A stretch of 11,607 bases of DNA from Candidatus Segetimicrobium genomatis (GTDB taxonomy: Bacteria > Sysuimicrobiota > Sysuimicrobiia > Sysuimicrobiales > Segetimicrobiaceae): NCBI GenBank assembly GCA_005883865.1, contig VBAO01000026.1:1-11607 (forward strand), given 5' to 3'. Under the pieces are notes generated by a model, which was not told the origin of the DNA, made no database searches, and saw nothing but the letters and a program-made list of their open reading frames with translations. A program made the translations under genes and the position numbers. Positions 5,957 through 11,607 of this stretch are shown one piece after another (within the stretch, counting starts at the first letter, position 1; every line of letters starts with the position of its first letter).

Positions 5957-7374
5957 GCTACCGGGACCTGCGGGACTGGACGACCCAGGTGGAAGAGCTC
6001 GGAGAACTCAAGACCATCCGGAAAGCGGATTGGGACGTCGAGATCGGGGTCATCACAGAGATCGTCATGAACCGTCACGGGCCGGCCCTGTTGTTCGACG
6101 AGATCGTTGGGTACCCCGCGGGCTACCGCATCGTCGCCAACGCGCTCGGCGGGCCGAAGCGCCTGGCCTACACGCTCGGGCTCCCCACCGATCGCGACAT
6201 CAAGGAGCTGCTGAAACTGTGGCAGGAGAAAAAGCGGGGCCTCCGGCCGGTTCCTCCGGCGGTGGTGACGGACGGTCCGGTCATGGAGAACGTCTACCGC
6301 GGCGACGACGTGGACCTGCTGAAGTTTCCCACCCCGAAGTGGCACGAGCATGACGGCGGCCGATACATCGGCACGGGGAGCGTGGACATCACCCGGGATC
6401 CCGAGGAGGGCTGGGTGAACCTGGGATGCTACCGCGTGATGATCCACGACCGCAACACCGTGGGATTCTACATCTCGCCGGGCAAGCAGGGGCGCATCCA
6501 GCGCGAGAAGTGGTTCGCCCGGGGCGGGCCGATGCCCATCGCGATGTCGTTCGGCCACGATCCGGCGATCTTCATGGCCGGATCGCTCGAGATCCCCTGG
6601 GGCGTGTCGGAATACGACTGGGTGGGCGGCCTCCGGGGGCGACCCGTCGACGTCATCGAGGGACCGGTCACGGGCCTGCCGATCCCGGCGGACGCGGAGA
6701 TCGTGATCGAGGGGTTCGTGAATCCCGGCCAACGGCTGCCCGAGGGCCCGTTCGGGGAGTGGACGGGCTACTATGCCAGCAAACAGCGCGAAGAGCCGGT
6801 GGTGAAGGTCGAGGCGCTCTACCATCGCGACAAGCCGGTGCTCCTGGGTTCCCCGCCGGTCAAACCGCCGTCGGAGCTGGCCTACTACCGGGCGTTCCTG
6901 CGCGCCGCGGCCATCGAGGAGGAGCTCGAGGCGGCCGGCGTGCCCGACGTCACCGGGGTCTGGTGCCACGAGGTCGGCGGATCCCGGCTGTTCAACGTCG
7001 TCGCCATCAGGCAACGCTACTCTGGGCACGCGAAGCAGGCGGCGGTCGTCGCCTCACAGTGCCACGCCGGGGCGTACCTGGGCCGCTTTGTCGTGGTCGT
7101 CGACGAGGACATCGACGTGATGAACCTCGAGGAGGTCATGTGGGCGATCTGCACCCGGTGCGACCCGGAGAAGGACATCGACATCCTGCACCGCTGCTGG
7201 AGCGGGCCGCTCGACCCGATCATTCCGCCCGGGCAGAAAGGGCTGAACTCGCGGGCGATCATCGACGCCACCCGCCCCTTCGAATGGCGCGATGAGTTTC
7301 CCCAGGTCGCCGAGTCGAGCCCGGAGCGCCGCGCCGAGGTGCTGAAGAAGTGGGGGCCGACCATCTTCTCCTGA
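5953..7374 (+). CDS. UbiD-family (prenylated-FMN) decarboxylase
   Basis: UbiD enzymes use prenylated FMN, made by a UbiX-type prenyltransferase, to decarboxylate or carboxylate aromatic and unsaturated acids reversibly. This 473-residue protein has the normal length and the full catalytic set. R161 lies in NLGCYRVM, with N156 as the probable metal/cofactor ligand. E264 and E269 lie in PEGPFGEWTGYY, matching the R-E-E triad of Fdc1/UbiD. Other landmarks are FPTPKWHEHDGGRYIGTG (125-142), SLEIPWGVSEYDWVGGLRG and the C-terminal VVVVDEDIDVMNLEEVMWAICTR oligomerisation region. No ubiX is in the window, so the cofactor must come from elsewhere. It overlaps the DapA-like gene and ends 7 bases before the class II aldolase gene. 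It probably removes a carboxyl group from an aromatic intermediate of the operon; the exact substrate cannot be read from sequence. Confidence 0.95.
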   Translation: MSYRDLRDWTTQVEELGELKTIRKADWDVEIGVITEIVMNRHGPALLFDEIVGYPAGYRIVANALGGPKRLAYTLGLPTDRDIKELLKLWQEKKRGLRPVPPAVVTDGPVMENVYRGDDVDLLKFPTPKWHEHDGGRYIGTGSVDITRDPEEGWVNLGCYRVMIHDRNTVGFYISPGKQGRIQREKWFARGGPMPIAMSFGHDPAIFMAGSLEIPWGVSEYDWVGGLRGRPVDVIEGPVTGLPIPADAEIVIEGFVNPGQRLPEGPFGEWTGYYASKQREEPVVKVEALYHRDKPVLLGSPPVKPPSELAYYRAFLRAAAIEEELEAAGVPDVTGVWCHEVGGSRLFNVVAIRQRYSGHAKQAAVVASQCHAGAYLGRFVVVVDEDIDVMNLEEVMWAICTRCDPEKDIDILHRCWSGPLDPIIPPGQKGLNSRAIIDATRPFEWRDEFPQVAESSPERRAEVLKKWGPTIFS

Positions 7375-7381
7375 CCGACGA

Positions 7382-8143
7382 ATGGCCCGCCGGGCCCGCT
7401 CGCAGGAGCGGTCCAAGGCCATCGAGCGGCGGCTGCGCGAGCAGGTCGCGGCATGCACGCGGCTGCTCAACGACCTGGGGATCCTGGGGTACAGCGGCCA
7501 CGTCGGCGCCAGGCTGCCGGGACGCGACGCCTTCCTGGTCCAATCGTTTGACCAGAGCCGCGCGGCGATCCGGCCCGACGATCTGCTGATCTGCGATTTC
7601 GACGGCTCGGCGCTGGGGGGCCCCGCGGGGGTCCGGCCGCCGTCGGAGGTCTACCTGCACGCCGAGATCCTGCGCGTCCGCCACGACGTGCACGCGGTCG
7701 CCCACTTCCACCATGACCCGAGCATCGTGTTCACCCTGGTTGACAGGATCCCGCTCAGGCCGGTCAAGAACCACGCGGCGCGTTGGGCGAGCGGCATCCC
7801 GGTCCATCCCGACCCGAGCCACGTCAGCGACCCGGCGCGGGGCCGCGCCGCGGCCAGATCCCTTGGGCCGCACCACGCGATGCTGATCCGGGCCCACGGC
7901 CAGGTGGTCACGGCCGAGACCGTACCGGCCCTGCTGGTCGATTGTGTGCATTTCGTCGAGAATGCCGAGGCGATGTACCGGGCGGCTTCGCTCGGGGCGG
8001 TCAGGCCGCTGACCGCGGACGAGATCGCCCGGTTTCTGCGGGGGTTCGACCGCGACCGCCACGTCGCCAAGCCGCCCGGACGATGTCCTGTTAAAAGACA
8101 TGGAGAGGATGCGAGCAGGATTCTTCGAAAGCAGCGAGGCTAG
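7382..8143 (+). CDS. Class II aldolase/adducin family protein, possible aromatic acid decarboxylase
   Basis: The fold family includes Zn-dependent fuculose/ribulose-phosphate aldolases and, in aromatic catabolism, 3,4-dihydroxyphthalate decarboxylases. Residues seen are YSGHVGARLP (phosphate/substrate loop, about 37-46), E89 in RPPSEVYLHAEIL, H108 and H110 in VAHFHHDPS, and H172 in LIRAHGQVV, the usual Glu plus three-His Zn site. It is 253 residues, in the family range. The last ~20 residues (GRCPVKRHGEDASRILRKQRG) use many A/T-ending codons unlike the rest and look non-native. Another frame through the same bases stays open to a TGA that overlaps the next ATG, so a small indel near 8060-8085 is possible. 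There is no clear ribosome site; translation probably depends on the UbiD gene ending 7 bases upstream. Given its neighbours, a decarboxylase role is more likely than sugar metabolism. Confidence 0.85.
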   Translation: MARRARSQERSKAIERRLREQVAACTRLLNDLGILGYSGHVGARLPGRDAFLVQSFDQSRAAIRPDDLLICDFDGSALGGPAGVRPPSEVYLHAEILRVRHDVHAVAHFHHDPSIVFTLVDRIPLRPVKNHAARWASGIPVHPDPSHVSDPARGRAAARSLGPHHAMLIRAHGQVVTAETVPALLVDCVHFVENAEAMYRAASLGAVRPLTADEIARFLRGFDRDRHVAKPPGRCPVKRHGEDASRILRKQRG

Positions 8144-8164
8144 AGACGGAGACACACACGGATT

Positions 8165-8169
8165 GGAGG
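8165..8169 (+). promoter_or_regulatory. Strong ribosome binding site of the exported hydrolase
   Basis: GGAGG lies 7 bases before the ATG at 8177, inside a longer purine run (8165-8176). It supports this start and independent translation of the gene despite the disrupted reading frame further on. Confidence 0.75.
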
Positions 8170-8176
8170 GGGAAGG

Positions 8177-8834
8177 ATGAAACGCGTAGGGCGAGTGCCC
8201 ATCATCGGGGTGGGAGTACTGTTGGCCGTTATCGCCTGGGGGGACTCCGTTCCCGGGCATGCGCAGACCGGGGACAGCAGCGGCTTGGGAGCGTCGGTGC
8301 CGCGGCCTGTCGCCGTCACCGTGGACGCCCGCACGACGGCCCTGCTGTTGCTCGACTTCGTCCCGGCGACGTGCAACACCGACGCCTGCCTCGACACGGT
8401 GCCCGCGGCGGTCAGGCTGCTTCAGAAGGCCAATGCCGCCGGATCGCTCGTCGTCTTCTCCACCATCCCTGTGCCTCCGCCCGCCTCGATCCCCTTCCAG
8501 CAGCTGCGCACCCTCGCTCCGAACGCGCCGATCGTGGCCGGGTTCCCGGATAAGTTCAACTATCCGACGGGCACGTTGACGCCCCTCCTGGGAATCCTGA
8601 CCGGCCACAATCCTCCCATCCAGACCGTGGTGATCACGGGCACATGCGCGTGCGGCGCGGTCCTCTTTCACCACCGTGGTGGCGGAGGACACCGTGTCCG
8701 CCGACAACCCGTTCGAAAGCGTCTATATCAAGTTCCAGTTGCTGAACGTGCCCGTCTTCGGCAACCCCACCAACATCCCGCTCCTGCCCGATGCCACGAC
8801 GCTGAGTCGTGGTGACCTGATCACGTTCCATTGA
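8177..8834 (+). pseudogene. Exported isochorismatase-like cysteine hydrolase, single-base frameshift
   Basis: The N-terminus is a signal peptide: MKR, a hydrophobic core (about 8-21) and a likely cleavage site after GHA (27-29). The mature part resembles the isochorismatase/nicotinamidase hydrolases, with the likely triad D60 (ALLLLDF), K126 (GFPDKFNY) and C159 (TGTCACGAV). Those enzymes hydrolyse amides, imides or vinyl ethers. The family sequence is continuous to F164 (TTT, 8666-8668), then the frame breaks. Dropping one T of that run restores VVAEDTVSADNPFESVY to the TGA at 8832-8834, giving a 218-residue protein. Read without repair, the frame ends at 8815 with an Arg-rich tail unlike the family. 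It is a very recent mutation or a sequencing/assembly error. It lies 33 bases after the class II aldolase gene on the same strand and could be the last gene of the operon, acting in the periplasm on incoming substrate. The substrate is unknown. Confidence 0.8.
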
Positions 8835-8881
8835 CCGTCGTCGCGAGGACCTGCACGGCGCGGGCGCTGATGTTCCAGGCC

Positions 8882-8939
8882 CGATTCTAATGTAACGGCA
8901 TCGCAGGCCGCGGAATCGGCCCCGTCCAGCGAAGAATCG
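8882..8939. repeat. Nested inverted repeats between convergent genes (possible terminator)
   Basis: CGATTCT (8882-8888) pairs with AGAATCG (8933-8939), enclosing a second small hairpin GGCCG/CGGCC (8906-8910 and 8917-8921). The structure sits in the 114-base gap between two convergent transcription units, where a shared terminator would be expected. There is no U tract after it and the stems are short, so this is tentative. Nothing else is seen in the gap. Confidence 0.3.
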
Positions 8940-8948
8940 TGCGGTCCT

Positions 8949-10511
8949 TCACCGGCCGGTGCGCGCCAGCACCTCCACCCAGCCCCGCATGAGGGACTTG
9001 CCCTTCGCGATCTGGTCCGCGCTCAGGAACTTCTCGAGGCTCACCTGCCGGATCGGGTACACGGGGCGCTGGAAGTCCTGTTCGTACCCAAACGGGACCG
9101 TGGCGTCGATGGCCATGCCGCCCTCGAAGCGGGTGTTCATCGCCGTCCACTGGCGGTCTCCCGCTGTCAGGCGCTCCTCGGGGATGAAGGTCTGGCCGGC
9201 CCCGCCGGGAACCGGGTTGAGAATGTCCGCTCGCGGGTTGACGCGGGTCGTCAGGCACCAGATGATCTCGTCCATGTTGTAGATGTCGACATCGTGATCG
9301 ACCACGATCGCCAGCCGCATTCCCTGGCTCGTCGCCATGGTCGCGACCAGGAAGTTCCGGACCATGCCGTCGTCCGTCTTGAGCCGCTTCTTGACCTGGA
9401 TGATGCAGCCGCCCCAGTCGGTCATGCAGAACGGGATGTTGACGTCCTGGACGATCCCCGGCTGGAGGCGCTCGCAGAGCTCGAAGATCGCGGCCTCGCG
9501 CACCGTCGTGTCGATGTTGTTGCAGTCGAGCATGTGGACGCCGAGCAGGTAGAAGATCGGCTTGGTGGCGCGGCGCCGCATCGTGATGCCGGTCACGTGG
9601 AACGTCGGCGCCCGGTACGCCTTGCCCATATAGCCCGCCCACTCGGGATGGAACGGGAATTTGCCCTGCCGGTCGGCCGCCTCGGCCTCGGCCGTCTCAT
9701 ACCGCTTGTCGCGCGGGAAGAGGTGGCCCTCCAGGACCAGTTCGCAGTCCGCGACCGCCCACGCGTCGACCGTCCGGGCCTTGACGATCCGGATGGGAAA
9801 GCCCTGGACCGCGCCCGCCGCGCCCAGTTCGTCGCCGCCCCGCGGCAGGATCACGTAGTCGAAGCCGCCCCCGGCGATGAGCGTGGCCGCCGGGGGAAGG
9901 CCGAAGCACATCGTCAACGGAATGGGCCGCTCGTCGTGATAGTGCTCGGTGATGATCTGCCACATGTGGGCGCCGGGCGCCGACTGGAACGTGCAGACGT
10001 TCCCCCAGCGGGCGTTCATGCGGTTGTAGCCGATGTGGCTCCCGCCGTGGAAATACGGGCCGACGACGACGCTGTTGCCGCTGCCGATCGTCCGCTCCGA
10101 CTCGAGCTCCGTGTGCCGGATCGTCACCACGTGCCGGTTGACCTGGAGGTCGTCGGTGATGACCTCCTCCTGGCAGGGCGCCTCACCCGGCGGCACCTCC
10201 ACGGGGGGAATCGGATGGGTGAGCGCGTGAGCCAGCCGGCGCGTTCGGTCCGTCGCGCCGTCCCAGCCAAACATCCGGTCGAGGATGTCCATGTTGGCGA
10301 ACAGGTTGGTGACGGCCCGCGCGTGGGGATAGCCCTTCACGTTCTCGAACAGCAGCGGGTAACTCCCGTCCAGCTGCTTCTGCACGCCGGTCACCTCGAG
10401 ATCGGGGTCCACCGGCACCGCCGTCTCCAGCAGCAGGCCCTCCACCCGCAGCCACTCGAGCGTTCCGCGCAGCGATTGGATGCTGCGCGCCACCTTCACC
10501 GGAACGGCCAT
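8949..10511 (-). CDS. Divergent UbiD-family decarboxylase/carboxylase
   Basis: The 520-residue protein has the UbiD plan: N-terminal YPLLFENVKGYPHARAVTNLF, the prFMN-binding region around 140-260 (GSGNSVVVGPYFHGGSHIGYNRMNARWGN) and the C-terminal VVDHDVDIYNMDEIIWCLTTR. R164 aligns with the catalytic Arg. The usual EGPFGE segment reads FPFHPE, so by position the first catalytic Glu is F285 and only E290 remains. H159 replaces the Asn metal ligand seen in the other UbiD of this window. It therefore belongs to a distinct branch, perhaps acting on CoA thioesters or unusual rings. It follows the CoA-transferase gene by 79 bases on the same strand and converges on the main operon. The start ATG (10509-10511) lacks a clear ribosome site but gives the normal family N-terminus. 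Family membership is secure; activity and substrate are open. Confidence 0.9.
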   Translation of the reverse strand: MAVPVKVARSIQSLRGTLEWLRVEGLLLETAVPVDPDLEVTGVQKQLDGSYPLLFENVKGYPHARAVTNLFANMDILDRMFGWDGATDRTRRLAHALTHPIPPVEVPPGEAPCQEEVITDDLQVNRHVVTIRHTELESERTIGSGNSVVVGPYFHGGSHIGYNRMNARWGNVCTFQSAPGAHMWQIITEHYHDERPIPLTMCFGLPPAATLIAGGGFDYVILPRGGDELGAAGAVQGFPIRIVKARTVDAWAVADCELVLEGHLFPRDKRYETAEAEAADRQGKFPFHPEWAGYMGKAYRAPTFHVTGITMRRRATKPIFYLLGVHMLDCNNIDTTVREAAIFELCERLQPGIVQDVNIPFCMTDWGGCIIQVKKRLKTDDGMVRNFLVATMATSQGMRLAIVVDHDVDIYNMDEIIWCLTTRVNPRADILNPVPGGAGQTFIPEERLTAGDRQWTAMNTRFEGGMAIDATVPFGYEQDFQRPVYPIRQVSLEKFLSADQIAKGKSLMRGWVEVLARTGR

Positions 10512-10521
10512 CGGTCTGAAA

Positions 10522-10551
10522 GATCGGGGGACAAGCCGCTCCTGCCCGATC
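10522..10551. repeat. 7-bp inverted repeat upstream of the divergent UbiD gene
   Basis: GATCGGG (10522-10528) and CCCGATC (10545-10551) form a perfect inverted repeat with a 16-base loop, ending 11 bases before the UbiD start codon. A second small hairpin, GGCGC/GCGCC, lies at 10565-10578 just after the CoA-transferase stop. They could be an operator or mRNA structures tuning the second gene. No protein can be assigned. Confidence 0.35.
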
Positions 10552-10590
10552 GACTGTGTTCGCCGGCGCCTCCGCGCCCCCCTCGACAGA

Positions 10591-11607
10591 TCACTCGATC
10601 ACGCCCTCGGCCACGAGCCGCTCGATCTCCCGGTCGGACAGCCCGAGGATCTCCCCGTACACCCGCGCGTTGTGCTCGCCGAGCAATGGGCTCCGGCCGG
10701 GTTCGGCCGGCGTCTCCGACAGGATGAACGGGGGCGCTTCGTAATGGAACCGGCCCAGCACGGGATGGGGCAGCTCCCGCCAGGTACGGCGATGGATCAA
10801 CTGGGGATCGGCGAAGAGGTCGGACAGCCGGTTCACCACGCCCGCCCTGACCCCGGCCGCCTGGAGCGTCTCCATGGCCTCCTCGGGGGGGAATCGGGAC
10901 GTCCACGCGCCGATCAACGCATCGAGCTCGTCCTCGTGGGCCTTGCGCGCGGCGAGCGAGGCGAACCGCGGGTCCTCCGCCCACTCGGCATGGCCGGTCG
11001 CCCGGCAGAACGCCTGCCATTCGTCCTCGGCGCGGACGGCGATCACGCACCAGCGGTCCTCGCCGCGGCAGGGAAACGCCCCGTGCGGCGCCGCGTCCCG
11101 GCTGCGGTTCCCCAGACGGGTCATTACCCGGCCGTTCGTCTCATGGTCCAGCAGCGCGGGGGCGATGAACTGGAGGCCGGCCTCGTACTGCGACAGGTCG
11201 ATGTGCTGCCCGCGTCTGGTGCGCCGCCGGTCGTCCAGCGCGGCCAGGACGGCGATCAGGCCGAAACCGACGGCGACGAAATCCACGTAGGGGCCGAACA
11301 GCAGCATCGGCTCGCCGTCCGCCTCGCCGGTCAGGTAGGTGAACCCGCTCTGCGACGTCAGCTGAGAGCCGAAGCCCCGCTGGCGCGCCTTCGGCCCCGT
11401 CTGGCCCATGTTGCACGTGCTCAGGTAGACGATCGACGGATTGACCTCGCGCGCCGCCTCGTAGCCGAGGCCGTTGCGCGCCATGACCCCCGGCACGAAG
11501 TTCTCGATCAGGACGTCGGCCCAGGCCACCAGCCGCCTCGCCGCGTCCAGGCCCTCCGGGTGCTTGAGGTTCAGGGTGATGCCGGACTTGCTGTCGTTGA
11601 AGAGGGC
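10591..11607 (-). CDS. Family III CoA-transferase (CaiB/BaiF), 5' end beyond window
   Basis: The reading frame is open to the window edge, so the gene is partial: 338 C-terminal residues are present of a family that is usually about 390-410. It starts in the conserved FNDSKSGITLNLKHPEG stretch and continues with ADVLIENFVPGVMARNGLGYE, IVYLSTCNMGQTGP, and GQHIDLSQYEAG, which holds the catalytic Asp (residue 137 of the visible part). It ends with EHNARVYGEILGLSDREIERLVAEGVIE. These enzymes move CoA between acids, for example from succinyl-CoA to an aromatic or benzylsuccinate-type acid. The GTG at 11527-11529 is internal, not the start. It is followed 79 bases on by the divergent UbiD gene, as expected for a CoA activation step before decarboxylation, for example in anaerobic phthalate breakdown. 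The substrate is inferred only from context. Confidence 0.93.
   Translation of the reverse strand, partial: ALFNDSKSGITLNLKHPEGLDAARRLVAWADVLIENFVPGVMARNGLGYEAAREVNPSIVYLSTCNMGQTGPKARQRGFGSQLTSQSGFTYLTGEADGEPMLLFGPYVDFVAVGFGLIAVLAALDDRRRTRRGQHIDLSQYEAGLQFIAPALLDHETNGRVMTRLGNRSRDAAPHGAFPCRGEDRWCVIAVRAEDEWQAFCRATGHAEWAEDPRFASLAARKAHEDELDALIGAWTSRFPPEEAMETLQAAGVRAGVVNRLSDLFADPQLIHRRTWRELPHPVLGRFHYEAPPFILSETPAEPGRSPLLGEHNARVYGEILGLSDREIERLVAEGVIE

Noticed and set aside
5698..7029. 443-codon minus-strand open frame opposite the UbiD gene
   Set aside because: Low-complexity shadow of two well-supported plus-strand genes; no recognisable domain.
7259..8707. 482-codon minus-strand open frame
   Set aside because: Lies opposite the UbiD end, the class II aldolase gene and the exported hydrolase; the translation is Arg/Gly/Asp-rich without motifs.
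9294..10727. 477-codon plus-strand open frame opposite the second UbiD gene
   Set aside because: Typical antisense shadow, rich in Arg, Asp, Val and His, without domain features; the UbiD gene on the other strand is certain.
11527..11529. GTG as start of the CoA-transferase gene
   Set aside because: The frame continues upstream to the window edge with conserved family sequence (FNDSKSGITLNLKHPEG), so the start is outside the window.

Overview
The window is a GC-rich (roughly two thirds G+C by eye), gene-dense piece of bacterial chromosome. Nearly every codon ends in G or C, the promoters are sigma70-like, and there are no tRNAs, rRNAs, insertion sequences or CRISPR repeats. The gene mix (UbiD decarboxylases, a 4,5-dihydroxyphthalate decarboxylase-like protein, bicupin dioxygenase-like, DapA-like aldolase, IclR regulator, family III CoA-transferase) points to an aromatic or heteroaromatic acid catabolic island. 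It would fit a soil proteobacterium or an uncultivated high-GC lineage such as Rokubacteria. This taxonomic guess is inference only.

Layout: (1) 2-91 is the tail of an unidentified upstream gene. (2) 176-1165, plus strand, is a 4,5-dihydroxyphthalate decarboxylase-like protein whose C-terminus carries an internal deletion with frameshift; the ancestral stop is still visible at 1098-1100. (3) 1116-1889, minus strand, is an IclR-family regulator with a GTG start and a promoter that would make its mRNA almost leaderless. (4) 1890-2107 is a divergent control region with two promoters, a G-run/hairpin block and two 15-bp operator-like sites that agree at 13 of 15 positions. (5) 2108-8143, plus strand, is a compact six-gene operon: ferritin-like di-iron protein, ornithine cyclodeaminase/mu-crystallin homologue, bicupin, DapA-like aldolase, UbiD decarboxylase, and class II aldolase/decarboxylase. 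Junctions are 4-nt ATGA overlaps or gaps of 6-10 nt. (6) 8177-8834 is an exported isochorismatase-like hydrolase with a single-base frameshift. (7) On the minus strand, converging on the operon, are a family III CoA-transferase (10591 to beyond the window edge) followed by a second, divergent UbiD-family protein (8949-10511).

Working model (inference): the IclR protein represses the plus-strand operon and itself until an aromatic-acid effector arrives. The operon would oxygenate, decarboxylate (UbiD and/or class II aldolase type) and ring-cleave (bicupin) a substrate, then process the product with an imine reductase-like and a pyruvate-aldolase-like enzyme. The imine-type reductase and the amidase-type exported hydrolase make a nitrogen-containing aromatic or heteroaromatic acid an attractive but unproven substrate. 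The minus-strand CoA-transferase/UbiD pair resembles the logic of anaerobic phthalate degradation (acid to CoA thioester to decarboxylation). No single known pathway matches the whole set, so the island may encode an undescribed decarboxylation-centred route.
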